Assembly: GCF_004364805.1 (NCBI RefSeq)
Contig: NZ_SOAP01000002.1
Coordinates: forward strand, 1,550,001 to 1,614,000
DNA: 64,000 nucleotides
Source: Pelagimonas phthalicica
GTDB taxonomy: Bacteria > Pseudomonadota > Alphaproteobacteria > Rhodobacterales > Rhodobacteraceae
Direction: 5' to 3'
This document shows positions 34,870 to 44,241 of the stretch, in pieces (position 1 is the stretch's first letter; every line of letters starts with the position of its first letter). The position numbers and the translations under genes were made by a program. The notes under the pieces are model-generated. The model was not told the DNA's origin. It made no database searches and worked only from the letters and a program-made list of their open reading frames with translations.

Positions 34870-35180
34870 CGATCGTCCTCCCGCACCATGAGGGCCTGCA
34901 ACTTTTTTCGCGCTCTGAGCTCCAACATGGCCTCCCCATAAGCCTCTTGCAGGCCCTTGAGCTGCTTCTCATATTCTTGACGGACATCCAGTGGGTTCGC
35001 CTTCAGGGCGTTCTCCATTCCTCGCTTTACGTCCTCGTCTCAAGTTTCGATCTCTGACGGGGCCAGGTCATAGGTCCGGCTGGCTTCGGTAAAGGTTGTC
35101 TCGCCTTGAATTATCTCAACAACCAACGCTGACTTCCGCTTGGCTGTCCATCTTTTGACTGCTGTCATCGTATCACTCAT
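34866..35180 (-). pseudogene. IS3-family orfA (transposase helix-turn-helix subunit), nonsense mutated
   Basis: Frame starts MSDTMTAVKRWTAKRKSALV and includes the helix-turn-helix stretch EASRTYDLAPSEIET. Codon 47 is TGA (35040-35042), where relatives have Trp. The distal half encodes a leucine-zipper-like helix (EKQLKGLQEAYGEAMLELRA). Its stop overlaps the orfB start as ATGA, the usual coupling or frameshift site. Confidence 0.72.
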
Positions 35181-35242
35181 GACTACATTTTACTCCTTGT
35201 AGCACGAGCAGAATTTCACGGGGTCGATACATAGGTTTAAAA

Positions 35243-35285
35243 CGTCAGACTTGATCTGACGGACACCTCAGCTTGCAATGCTGAG
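35243..35285. repeat. Two adjacent inverted repeats (hairpins) between IS elements
   Basis: CGTCAGA-N5-TCTGACG (35243-35261) and CTCAGC-N7-GCTGAG (35267-35285). Both arms are perfect. No T-run follows on either strand. They lie just outside the right end of the IS3 element and could be the end of an older element or a structured RNA. Confidence 0.45.
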
Positions 35286-35392
35286 AACGTGTTGTGCGTT
35301 TTGATCGTCTTACGGTACTGTCCATCTGGTCGATGTCGGTGCCCGCGCTTTGCGCATAATTGACGTGCCTTGCTATAGAAATCATAGATTTA

Positions 35393-36222
35393 GGTTCAGT
35401 ACTCATAGCCAATAGATGACAAGGGCCGCGAGGGCGATTGCGGAGAGGAAGACTTGGGGGCACCGGTCGTATCTGGTCGCCACACGCCGCCAATCCTTGA
35501 GCCTACCGAACGTTATTTCGATGCGGTTGCGCAATTTGTAACGGCGCTTGACGCATTTGACCGTTGCCTTGCGTTGCCGCCGCCCCGAAATACAGGCGCG
35601 TATCCCCTTGTCTTTCAAAGCCTCTCTGAACCAGTCTGCATCATAGCCGCGATCCCCGAGCAGCCATTCGACATTCGGCAGGTTGCTGAGAAGTGCCCTT
35701 GCTCCAATGTAGTCGCTGACTTGTCCGGCAGGCACGAAAAAGCTGATCTGTCGCCCCAGGCTGTTGCAGACAGCATGTAGTTTCGTGTACATGCCACCCT
35801 TGGTGCGCCCAATCAGGCGACCGCGCCCCCTTTTTTTACGCCCAAACTGGACGCCGTGCGGTGTGCCTTGAGATAGGTGGCGTAGATCATGACTGTCTTT
35901 TCTTCACCATGCTCGGCAGCCAAACCGACCATCATCTGGGCAAAGATGCCTTCGTTGCTCCACCGTTTCCAACGGTTATATAGTGTCTTGTGCGGGCCAT
36001 ATTCCTTGGGCGCACCCGCCACCGCAAGCCATTTCGATTGATGAAGACAATACCACTCAAGACGCGCCTGTCATCAACGCGGCGCTTGCCGTGGGACTTC
36101 GGGAGGAAGGGCTCTAGACGCGCCATCTGCTCGTCGCTTAGCTAGAAAAGATCCGACATGTTCACCACTTGTTTTGCAGCCGTGAATCACGCAGCAGACC
36201 GAAAATCAATGGGTCCTGAGCC
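35393..36222 (-). mobile_element. IS5-family (IS427-group) insertion sequence, decayed
   Basis: Left end GGTTCAGTACTCATAG (from 35393) and right end GGCTCAGGACCCATTGAT (read inward from 36222) are related terminal repeats. TA flanks both sides (35391-35392 and 36223-36224) as target duplication. It holds one two-frame transposase gene on the minus strand. Insertion hit the last codons of the small gene at 36224-36354. Confidence 0.75.
35403..36159 (-). pseudogene. IS5-family transposase, two-frame, with extra inactivating changes
   Basis: From the ATG at 36159: MSDLF then TAG instead of Trp, then EPFLPKSHGKRRVDDRRVLS and FINRNGLRWR. A one-base loss after GLRWR shifts the frame, which continues as KEYGPHKTLYNRWKRWSNEG. 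An A7-G5 run near 35822-35833 is the usual programmed frameshift site of this group. The second frame gives LLGDRGYDADWFREALKDKG and RNRIEITFGRLKDWRRVATR, the DDE core. The nonsense codon and the early frameshift mean it is not active. Confidence 0.78.
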
Positions 36223-36354
36223 TAGTTCGTCTTGTCTTGTGTAGCTTTCCAGCTTTTCCTCAAGCGTTGCTTTGACATCGCTCGTCCGTGCATAGCTCTC
36301 TAGCTTCGCGTTAGTCAGTTCGTTGTACAGCGCCCCGTTTGCGTCTTGGGCCAT
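36187..36354 (-). CDS. Small helical protein whose end was rewritten by the IS5 insertion
   Basis: Starts MAQDANGALYNELTNAKLES at 36354, 14 bp after the large membrane gene's stop, with GGGGAG upstream. Two similar segments (NAKLESYARTSD and EEKLESYTRQDE) suggest a short helical repeat. The frame now runs 12 codons into the IS. Removing the IS and one TA copy restores ...RQDELNL and a TGA, giving a 46-residue product. The change is thus only at the tail and the protein may still work. No family recognised. Confidence 0.5.
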   Translation of the reverse strand: MAQDANGALYNELTNAKLESYARTSDVKATLEEKLESYTRQDELGSGPIDFRSAA

Positions 36355-36367
36355 CTTCTTCGCTCCC

Positions 36368-39300
36368 CTAAAGCGGCGGGCAGCCAAGAGGGCTGGGTAT
36401 CCCATGGGCGGCGTGGACGGAAAGCGCCTCTTCGATCAGGTTCAGCCGATGCAGAGCCTCTACCCGCTGGGTCAGGTTGGAGGGTGCGAACTTATTGTCC
36501 TCGGGCTCGCACACGGCTGCGACCTCAAGCACGCCGGACCACAGGTCCGCGTCTTCCGGCAGGCTCTGCCCCGATGACAAGTCGAGCAGGGCGCTGGCTT
36601 TCTCGCCGCACAGGGTTTCGCTGCGGGACCTCGTCAACTCTGACAGGGCGCTGCGCAGCCCCCACGCCTCTTTATCGAAGAAATCGAGGATTTGGCTCGG
36701 AGGTGATGCGTGAGGGAAGTTCCAATGCTCGTGCCGCCGCTCGTTGACGAAGGGCTTGGTGGCCTCGTGCATCTCGATCAGCTTTTCAATGGGGAAGTTT
36801 ACCCCTAATGTACCGTCGAGGGCCAACCGGAACATCCGCTGCAGAACGGTGAACTGCTGCATGTGGTTCAGCACCTGCCCGGCCTCTACGTCCACTTTGA
36901 CGTAGAGCTCGACCATGGCGCGCAGGTCGTCGCCCCAGACAGGGAAGACCCAGGGGTCTAGGTCATCGGGCAGGTCGCCCTCGCCTTCATGTAGGCTGAC
37001 GGGCACAGCCTGCACGATAAAGTCCATCGGCCAAAGCGGGTCGCCTCGATGCGCATCCAGCCGTAGGAAGCGCAGCTCTGCGTCAAGAGTGTAGGGCTGT
37101 TCTCGAACGCCACTGTCGACGGAGTAGGCCATAGAGTTGTTCAAGAGTATAATGTTGCTCCTGCAACTGGCTGCCACATCCGAATTGCGAGCCATGCATG
37201 ACAGCAACTCTTGGGCGCCAGAAAAATTGAGCCCCGCCTTCGCGTAGTCTTCAACCGGGAAACAAGTCCCAGTCGCGCCACAGCTTTGGACGTAAGCCTG
37301 CACGTCCTGCAAGTAGTCCCCGATCGAAGCCGCGGTGAACTGACCAGACGGCGCGACTTCCAGCGCCCGTCCGAAGCGCGTGACCGCATCGCGGGCGGCG
37401 ATCATCGCTTCGGCCTGGGCGTGCAGGCCGCCATACATGTTGTCATCCACGAAGCGGTCGATCTCAATCGCGGCGCACGCGAAGGTGGTGTCTTCAAACG
37501 CTGGGTGTACTACCACGGGCCGGGTGGGGACCTCAACCTGGTGGCCGCCGTCGCTTTCCTGCTGGATCTGCGGCAGGGTCGCCGCCACGACCCGCCCATC
37601 TGCGGCGTAGGCCAAGGCGTGGTGGGCGATGGCTGGGTGGAAGGCCCCTATGTAAATGGGCGAGCCCACCTCCGGCACAAGCATTATCTCGATCACCTCA
37701 CCGCGCAGGGTCCGCCGGAATTCGGCTCGGAATTCGACAATTGACAGCTCGATCTCGGAGGCAAAGGGATTGCGCCCGATAACCACCCCGCCGACGCGGC
37801 GGTTGAAGCGGATACTGGAGTAAGAGCGCGCGTTGACGCCGCCCCCGCCCCGTGCAGAGGTGTTGGTAGGGAACGTCCTCGCATAGGTGCTGGTGACCGG
37901 CGTGCCGCGTATCGGGCTTGGAGCCGAACGATGCAGCGAGCCAGCATCCACGCGGCCGGTGTTAACCCGGTCGATATGGCTGGAAACGTTATGTGGCATC
38001 TTGTTGCTCGCGTCCCGGACCACGCGCCTGTCCCGATCCGAAATGATCCCCGGCATGGCGTCCACCCGCGCGGCAGCGGTGTAGCCGCTGGGGATGCTTC
38101 CGGAGCGCACCGCGTTCCGCGCCACATCAACTGTTGCCCGGTCGACCCATAACTGCATCGCCCCAGGCGCTGGCAGGCGGTCACCGGGGAAAACGGCCTT
38201 GAAGAACTGCTTCGAAACTAGGTCACGCGACGCCGGGCGCACCGCAGCGGCGCGCATTTTACGCCAGGTCGGTTCATGCGCGCGCATTCGCTCGATCCGC
38301 CGGTCAATGCTTTGCTGCAGCATGCCTTCGAATTGCGCGGCGGCTTTGGGAACCGAGGGCGTGCTGGCCCGGAAGGTCGCCGTGACAGCGGCGGACATGA
38401 CAGCCCGAGTTGGTGCCACCCTGGCCGAGCTGCGCAGGATCTCTTGCCGCGCGCCGACGGCGCCGAGTTCAAAGCGCTGCCGGTGCGTGATGGTGCGGGT
38501 GGCAGCGCCCAGATGCCCGGCTTGAATTGCCAGGGCCACGCTTTCTCGCATCGCATTGGCCAACTGAATCTCTGTGTCGGCGTCCGAGGCGAGTTCCACT
38601 TCGTCGTCGACGCTGTCATCCGCGGCACCAGCCATGGTTTTGGCGAACTCTGCGTCCGACAATCTGCCCGCCATCGTCAGCTCGATGTTGCGCAGCTGCG
38701 CCACCGCGTTGGGCCCGTTCACCTTTGCGCTGACACCGACAAGGCCCGTGATCAACACGACGATCACCGCAACCCGCGCTAGCTTGCCCAGAAAGCCGGC
38801 GCCGCGCACGGCTTTCTCGCTCGACAAAAGTGCAGTGACCCATTCGCGGAACAGTTCTGGTTCGGACCGCACCTGGCTTGTGGCGAGCGAATTGTAGCGC
38901 TCTAACTCTGCTTCGGCCATGAGGTCGCGCAGGCGCTGTGTCTGGACCGACTTGCTAGCGGTTACGTCTCGAATGTCCCGCTCTGCCGCGTCGACAGAGA
39001 CGTCGCGCTCACCTGTCAGCGTCACAACCTTGAACCGCATCTCGCGCTTCAACTCACGCAGGCGCCGGCCAATCCCTTCCTTCATCTCTTCGTGCAGACC
39101 GGCCAGCTCTGCCTGCCGTTCGGGGGGCGCGTCCTCTGAAAGTACGGGCTCGGCGACGATGAACTGCTCGAGGTCACGCAGACTGCCGCGCGCACCTTGG
39201 TCCGCCCCCATGGACAGCACCGGTAGGTCAAGCGTGGCGTCTAGTGCGGTCTGGTTGGCGCTGACAAGGGCCTCAACGTCCTTGTCAAAGGCAGCGAGCT

Positions 39301-39817
39301 TCTCTGGGTGCCGCTCGGCCACCCGAGCCCGAACCGCATCTGGTTTCAGATCGCGCAATTCGCAGACCACCGCCTGGTGCTGCGCCTCAATGGCGCTGGA
39401 CCACTTTGTTTTGGTGCTGCGGAAGCTCAGAAACAGCCAAAGCGCCGCCAGGAAGCCAAGCAGGAAGACCCAGGTCCCCAAGGTGAAGGCGCGGGCATGT
39501 TCCAAGACCTCTTCGATCCCTGCGCGCAAGCTTACCAGTGTGCTTAGGCCGTCATCAGAGTCGGGAACATTCGGCACCAAGATGTTCAGTGTCACCCAGG
39601 TTGCTATGACAACAGCGCCCGCAAGAACTACGCAGCCCGAAATGTGGCGCAGCGCCGCGTTCAGCGCCAAGCGACTGGCGTATTTGGGGTAATCTGCGGC
39701 CTCTGCCTGTCGCAGCACATTCAGGATTCGCTTTTCGAAGACAAAACGCGTCAGAAGCCAAAGCCCAACACTTATGCAGATCATCACAACAATATGGCTA
39801 TCAATGCTAAATGACAT
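36368..39817 (-). CDS. Very large membrane protein with long periplasmic region, partner of DUF4062 gene
   Basis: About 1149 residues from the ATG at 39817 (an in-frame TTG at 39916 overlapping the upstream stop is the alternative). Three spans lie in the first 150 residues (SHIVVMICISVGLWLLTRFV, CVVLAGAVVIATWVTLNILV, FTLGTWVFLLGFLAALWLFL). A cytoplasmic charged coiled-coil part of about 200 residues follows, then a fourth span (VAVIVVLITGLVGVSAKV). About 750 residues are likely outside, including a Ser/Arg/Gly-rich stretch (RGGGGVNARSYSSIRFNRR) and Cys pairs (SCGATGTC). No known domain recognised. GC is clearly higher than in the RM region. Co-transcribed with the DUF4062 gene. Confidence 0.75.
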   Translation of the reverse strand: MSFSIDSHIVVMICISVGLWLLTRFVFEKRILNVLRQAEAADYPKYASRLALNAALRHISGCVVLAGAVVIATWVTLNILVPNVPDSDDGLSTLVSLRAGIEEVLEHARAFTLGTWVFLLGFLAALWLFLSFRSTKTKWSSAIEAQHQAVVCELRDLKPDAVRARVAERHPEKLAAFDKDVEALVSANQTALDATLDLPVLSMGADQGARGSLRDLEQFIVAEPVLSEDAPPERQAELAGLHEEMKEGIGRRLRELKREMRFKVVTLTGERDVSVDAAERDIRDVTASKSVQTQRLRDLMAEAELERYNSLATSQVRSEPELFREWVTALLSSEKAVRGAGFLGKLARVAVIVVLITGLVGVSAKVNGPNAVAQLRNIELTMAGRLSDAEFAKTMAGAADDSVDDEVELASDADTEIQLANAMRESVALAIQAGHLGAATRTITHRQRFELGAVGARQEILRSSARVAPTRAVMSAAVTATFRASTPSVPKAAAQFEGMLQQSIDRRIERMRAHEPTWRKMRAAAVRPASRDLVSKQFFKAVFPGDRLPAPGAMQLWVDRATVDVARNAVRSGSIPSGYTAAARVDAMPGIISDRDRRVVRDASNKMPHNVSSHIDRVNTGRVDAGSLHRSAPSPIRGTPVTSTYARTFPTNTSARGGGGVNARSYSSIRFNRRVGGVVIGRNPFASEIELSIVEFRAEFRRTLRGEVIEIMLVPEVGSPIYIGAFHPAIAHHALAYAADGRVVAATLPQIQQESDGGHQVEVPTRPVVVHPAFEDTTFACAAIEIDRFVDDNMYGGLHAQAEAMIAARDAVTRFGRALEVAPSGQFTAASIGDYLQDVQAYVQSCGATGTCFPVEDYAKAGLNFSGAQELLSCMARNSDVAASCRSNIILLNNSMAYSVDSGVREQPYTLDAELRFLRLDAHRGDPLWPMDFIVQAVPVSLHEGEGDLPDDLDPWVFPVWGDDLRAMVELYVKVDVEAGQVLNHMQQFTVLQRMFRLALDGTLGVNFPIEKLIEMHEATKPFVNERRHEHWNFPHASPPSQILDFFDKEAWGLRSALSELTRSRSETLCGEKASALLDLSSGQSLPEDADLWSGVLEVAAVCEPEDNKFAPSNLTQRVEALHRLNLIEEALSVHAAHGIPSPLGCPPL

Positions 39818-39912
39818 CTCTAAACCCAAACGAAAAAAACGACTCAAAGGATAGGAGAACTCTACTATAATTGGAGTTTGAGTCAAAATCACTCGCCTCA
39901 GGCCGAGGGGCT

Positions 39913-42462
39913 TCAATTGCTCCCTGAACTCGCCACCAAGATTTTTTCATTCAGTTCCCGTGCCCTGGCCGCTGACCCAACCCCGTCACGCGAGCGCTCT
40001 AGATATTCGAGCGCCAGCTGGTCGGCCTCTGGAAACCGGGCCGTCGCGATTTCGATCTCAATCAGCCGCTCTATGGCCAGGCCTTCCAGCCGCAAGAGCC
40101 CCATCTGCCGGGCAAGACCTTTCGCGTCTTGCGCGCTGCGGCGCGCCTGCTTGAAGGAATTGAACTCCATGCAAGCGGTGCTACGCCGCTCGAGCGCGAC
40201 GATCAGCGCCGAAGCATTACCTGTTTGCCGGCAGAGGCCCTCGGCCCTTTCAAAAAAACGCGCAGCATCGCGCCAAGCAGCGAATGTCAAGGAGATCTGC
40301 CCCAAGAGTTGCCAGAGCTGGGCAGCGACTTCTGGCGCGGATCGCCGTGCCCAGAGCGGGATTGCTTTTTGCACGCGCTTCAGATCGGTTGTTTCGATCT
40401 CCAATAGATCCTCTGCGATGGCGGTCAACACAAAGAGCGCGGCAGAGGTGTCTTCTGGTTTAGGGTACTGGGTGCTCCAATCTATGGCACTTGCGGTCCG
40501 GCTCAACGCTTCTGTGTCCTTGTTCAGCAGGGCCAGGGTTAGCTCTGCCATGGGACGCGTTGCATCCGCCGTCGCGGCGCGCTGCAGCAAGGCGGCCCCT
40601 ACGGTATTTTCCGACACCCGAAGGCACATGAGACCTAGCGGCAAGGCTTGCTGAGGCATGAATTGGGCATGGGAGGTCTCCCAAATGATCAACGTCTGTT
40701 GTTGAAGGTCTGCGGGCAAGGTCTCAAGCCAGCCTTCTAAGAAGACCTCGCCCTGGTCGAGGATCAACCCCACCATCTGGTTGTCCTGCAGGCAATGTGC
40801 CAGCGCCTTTGCACTGCCTGTTCTCAAGGCAAAACGCGGCGTTTCAAGCGCCTGCTGCTCCGGCAGTGCGGTTTGCAGCCAAGCAGTAAAAGCGGCTTCG
40901 GCTCGGATGCGTAGCTCGGGCGAGGTCTCGGCTAGGTGGCTGGTGTAGTCCTTGGCCCCATCCGAGCCAATATCAACGCGCCCGTTTTGATCGCTGATAG
41001 CAGCGCCAAATGCCTGTCGGAATGAGGTCCACAAATGCGACGGTAACAGATCTGCCTCTGGCTGGTCCACCGACAGTGCCGCAATCGCGCGGCAGTCTAG
41101 CTCTGAGAGTCCGCGCAGGCTGTAACTCATCGCCAGCAACATCGGCTCGATTGAGGGAGCCCAGGCGGCGGGCAGCACGGATTTGAAACTGGCCATGATG
41201 TCGCCCAGCACCGCGTGGTGCGAGGGTAGAGCGACCAAGCTTTCAAGCCGTTCGCTCAGCGTCTCCATCGATCCAAAGCGGCGCAGTTCGTCCAAGACAA
41301 TTCGGGTGAGGCGGATATCCGGTAACCACGGCGCGCAGGCCAGTAGATTGACCTGTGAGGTCTCCAGGCGTTTGCCAAAGCCTGCCAGATACGCCGCGCT
41401 GAACGCGAGGATCTCATCCCGGTTTGGGCTGCGGGCATTGACAATTCGCCACCCCGCGCTTTGCGCCTCTTGAAGCAACCTTGCGTTGCGCGTCACGACG
41501 AGGCGGGTCTCGTGAATCTTGGGAACGCCCGCAATAGCGGCAAGGCTTGCGTGGGCCTCAGTGCGGAAACCGGCCTCAAAGTGATCATAGACCGTGCGGG
41601 ACCAGGCCGATCGTGGCCTGCCTCTGGCAAAAAGCGTGCGAAGCCACCGGATTATTCGGTGCCAAAGCCCGGTCTGGAGCGGGAGGACAGGCACCTTGTT
41701 GGCCTCAAGAGACAGGCGGCGCCCATCCAGGACGCGCTGCGCCCCGGCTTGGCGCGCCCACACCTGCGCGATCCATGACAGACCGCAACCCTCTGGCCCT
41801 GTCAGAATCAGCGACGCCCCGGGTTTGGAGGCCGTATTTAACGTCTGCAGCACCTGGCACCTTGGGAGGGCGGCGGAGCACGCCAGCCCTTGCGGTTGGG
41901 CAGTTCCCTCGGATAGCTGCGTTGCCATTGCCTCGAAGGCAAGCTCGGCAAACTCTTCGAGTGAGTGGTAAGGGATCACGCGCAGGTTCGGGTGCGAAAG
42001 CATCCAGTCCTTGAACAGCCCCATCTCTTCCACCGCGTGGCCGAGCTCTTCTGACAATGCGAGATCCCTCAACAAGACCGGAAAAGTGCGCGCTTGCCCC
42101 TGCGCCAGCTTGGCAGCCGCAGCGATCTCTAGTCCGGTCAGACCGAACTCGTGAGGCAAATCGCACGGAAGCAGCGCCTGGTAGGCCGCAACGGCCGCCG
42201 GTTCGGGCTGCCATCCGCAGCGATGGCCGACAATGCCCAGAAAGTAGGGAAAACAATCGGCAACCCCGTTCAGGCACACGCCCACCGCGCCGCCATCTTG
42301 GGCCATAGTCTGGGTCACGCCCCAGCGCAAATCCCGCTCGCGGATCGGTGCTGCGGGGGTCTCAAACCTGCTGCGCAGGTTCGGGAATACCCGCCGCGCC
42401 AACAAATCCCTTTCGTGTTGCATGTCGTGGAAGGTCGACGAGATGAAGATGGTGCGGGTCAT
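39913..42462 (-). CDS. DUF4062 protein with degenerate STAND-like P-loop and TPR tail
   Basis: 849 residues. N-terminal DUF4062 domain: RTIFISSTFHDMQHERDLLA, then RDLRWGVT and FPYFLGIVGHRCGW, the same pattern as the N-termini of NPHP3/TEP1-type STAND proteins, related in fold to TIR. An AAA/STAND-like region follows; its P-loop reads GPEGCGLS (222-229), lacking the Lys needed for normal phosphate binding. The C-terminal 250 residues are TPR-like helices (WRDAARFFERAEGLCRQTGN). Such proteins act as conflict-system switches. It heads an operon with the large membrane protein, which could be its effector or anchor. Confidence 0.82.
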   Translation of the reverse strand: MTRTIFISSTFHDMQHERDLLARRVFPNLRSRFETPAAPIRERDLRWGVTQTMAQDGGAVGVCLNGVADCFPYFLGIVGHRCGWQPEPAAVAAYQALLPCDLPHEFGLTGLEIAAAAKLAQGQARTFPVLLRDLALSEELGHAVEEMGLFKDWMLSHPNLRVIPYHSLEEFAELAFEAMATQLSEGTAQPQGLACSAALPRCQVLQTLNTASKPGASLILTGPEGCGLSWIAQVWARQAGAQRVLDGRRLSLEANKVPVLPLQTGLWHRIIRWLRTLFARGRPRSAWSRTVYDHFEAGFRTEAHASLAAIAGVPKIHETRLVVTRNARLLQEAQSAGWRIVNARSPNRDEILAFSAAYLAGFGKRLETSQVNLLACAPWLPDIRLTRIVLDELRRFGSMETLSERLESLVALPSHHAVLGDIMASFKSVLPAAWAPSIEPMLLAMSYSLRGLSELDCRAIAALSVDQPEADLLPSHLWTSFRQAFGAAISDQNGRVDIGSDGAKDYTSHLAETSPELRIRAEAAFTAWLQTALPEQQALETPRFALRTGSAKALAHCLQDNQMVGLILDQGEVFLEGWLETLPADLQQQTLIIWETSHAQFMPQQALPLGLMCLRVSENTVGAALLQRAATADATRPMAELTLALLNKDTEALSRTASAIDWSTQYPKPEDTSAALFVLTAIAEDLLEIETTDLKRVQKAIPLWARRSAPEVAAQLWQLLGQISLTFAAWRDAARFFERAEGLCRQTGNASALIVALERRSTACMEFNSFKQARRSAQDAKGLARQMGLLRLEGLAIERLIEIEIATARFPEADQLALEYLERSRDGVGSAARARELNEKILVASSGSN

Positions 42463-42479
42463 CGCAAGTGACTAAACTG

Positions 42480-43000
42480 CTTCCTAGAGATAGGCCGCCC
42501 GGCCGAAGACCTTCGCGGGAACAGGTATCTTAGTGCGGTTCTTCGATCATTGAGCGACATAATGGAGATATCGTTACTTTGTTCCCACTTGCGCTGTGGA
42601 GTTGCAATTCGTGCAATCGTTTCGCCAATTCTCTATTTTTGCCCGCGCATCGTCAAGGTTCATTTAGTAGAGCGTGTTCAAGCATTCGGTCTTTGGTAGC
42701 AAGTGCACCAACTGTTTAACAGATCCCTAGAACAAGAATTGAAGTGGCCCCACAGTCTCTGAAATTCTTGGCGATGAGTTGCACGCACGCTTCCGACTTG
42801 GAGACCGCAGTATGCAAAAAATGGTAGCCATCCGCTTTATTTCGCCGTTGCAGCTTGTGGTATTCGCTAGCCCAGATTACTTAATGTAGAACGGAACGCC
42901 TAAACACCCGGAGATACTTTGAAAAAAGAGTGTATCCAGTATCGATTTCAATCATCAAGAAATGTTGCCCCATTGACATTTGTGAATGAAGAAATAAACT
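42480..43000. other. Non-coding spacer upstream of DUF4062 operon
   Basis: About 520 bp with lower GC than the operon it precedes. It should carry the DUF4062 promoter on the minus strand. Short fragments resembling coding DNA occur on the minus strand near 42730-42900, but stops break them. No gene supported. Confidence 0.45.
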
Positions 43001-43440
43001 ATGACGTATTCCGATTGGTGGCATCTGACGGTAAACACCCTGCCGGCTTCGGTGAAATTGGCAGTGCAAGGGCAAAGTTTGTTTCTGACCCTCAAGGAAT
43101 ACTGCAATGACGCCTTAAATACAGGGCTGCTCCAGTCTATGCTTGAGCCTCGCATGGGCGAAACTCCCCGAATCTATTTTTGTTTTCCGAGAGAATACCT
43201 GACCTTTCGCAATCGTAGGAACTGATGTTTAGGCCGAAAGGCGATGGGATCAGTCGAAAGCTCCAGTACTAGTTGGTCGAATTGCTGGAAGTTAATGAAA
43301 CCCGTAAGCACGATATACGAGCTGCAATCAAAAAGTTCTATGACGTCCGATCAGAATTCATTCATGACGTAATCGACGCAAGGCTCAAACGCAATTTGGA
43401 GAATCGCCCAAGCGCGTTCATCAGCGGCGTCAATCTAACT
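43001..43440 (+). pseudogene. Possible relic of a HEPN (Apea-like) protein
   Basis: Two plus-strand frames, 43001-43225 and 43273 onward, are separated by stops. The second reads EVNETRKHDIRAAIKKFYDV then RSEFIHDVID, resembling the R-x4-6-H catalytic helix of HEPN ribonuclease domains in Apea proteins (YdvRSkfvHG). The first frame has LKEYCNDALNTGLLQSMLEP. Together they look like the decayed C-terminus of one abortive-infection type gene. The match rests on a short motif, so it is tentative. Confidence 0.35.
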
Positions 43441-43675
43441 CAGCTAGCGCTATTTAAGTTGCCACGAAGCAATACCGGAGCCCGCGACTATTTCTGCGCA
43501 GCTAGGTGGTCATCCATTTCGGCGTGTCAGCCTGACCTGCAACGTCTATCAGTTATTCCTTGGCAGCGAACGGCAGAAAAAAGGCTGCGACTGCAGAAAC
43601 CGGGGAGGTAGCTGGAGGGCAGGTATGGGCCGTTCTTGGCGCAGTCCTTTGATACGGAGGCCCATAGCCGTTTCT

Positions 43676-44194
43676 CTACTCGACACAAGTAAATTGGGTG
43701 CCCTCTTCCCTTGCTGAAATGTAGTGCGATGATATTTCTGCTGCCGACACGGCTTTTCGCTTGGCGACAAGAGTGGCCAGTTCGCCATTTCCGCGCACCG
43801 GGTGCGCAACTACTTTCCCCTGCAAGCGGCCTTTGACGACCGGTGTGACCCCTGGGTTAAAGTTGATCTCAGCAAGCGCTGTCATTGCCGAGTGGTCATT
43901 CCGATCAAGCCCGTCTTCGATCCGGGTCACGTAGACCACGACAAAATCCAGACTGTTGCTTGCAAACAAGTCAGTTGCCAGAGTTTGGCCCAATTCCAGC
44001 GCTTTAGATGGGTCTGGGTTTTCGGTTGCGACAAACACTCTCATCCTGCGATGCGTTCGTGAGTGGATCGGCTCTTTTGCGAAAACAGTACAGGTGATGG
44101 TTTCGGCCATTGTGGGACTAGGGGCAACCGTCCTTGCAAGCATCATGAAGGAGCTGAAAACCACGCGTTTAGAAAACAGGCTGGCGCGTTTCAT
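43676..44194 (-). CDS. Exported protein of unknown function
   Basis: 172 residues from the ATG at 44194; an upstream in-frame ATG at 44212 adds six residues directly behind GGGAG, so the start is uncertain. A signal sequence reads VVFSSFMMLARTVAPSPTMA then ETITC. The mature part has two cysteines (ITCTVF and QFTCVE at the very end), suggesting one disulfide. No domain recognised. It lies next to another small exported protein on the same strand. Confidence 0.55.
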   Translation of the reverse strand: MKRASLFSKRVVFSSFMMLARTVAPSPTMAETITCTVFAKEPIHSRTHRRMRVFVATENPDPSKALELGQTLATDLFASNSLDFVVVYVTRIEDGLDRNDHSAMTALAEINFNPGVTPVVKGRLQGKVVAHPVRGNGELATLVAKRKAVSAAEISSHYISAREEGTQFTCVE

Positions 44195-44241
44195 ATTATT
44201 CTGACCGTCCATCTCCCGCCCCTGTCCTCTATCTCGAAGGA

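Larger units (their letters stand above)
34025..35227 (-). mobile_element. IS3-family insertion sequence, decayed
   Basis: Imperfect terminal repeats TGACCC…GTAATCTGCTC (left, from 34025) and TCGACCCCGTGAAATTCTGC (right end, read from 35227 inward). TAC flanks both sides (34022-34024 and 35228-35230) as a 3-bp target duplication typical of IS3. It contains overlapping orfA and orfB on the minus strand, both with nonsense codons. A truncated inverted relative lies at 19419-19595 on the far side of the defence genes. Confidence 0.72.

Noticed and set aside
38919-39692. Plus-strand open frame of 257 codons, rich in Arg and Ser
   Set aside because: Typical high-GC shadow opposite the large membrane gene; composition is compatible with antisense of a coiled coil only.
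39878-40654. Plus-strand open frame of 258 codons
   Set aside because: Lies opposite the TPR end of the DUF4062 gene; no domain and no ribosome site.
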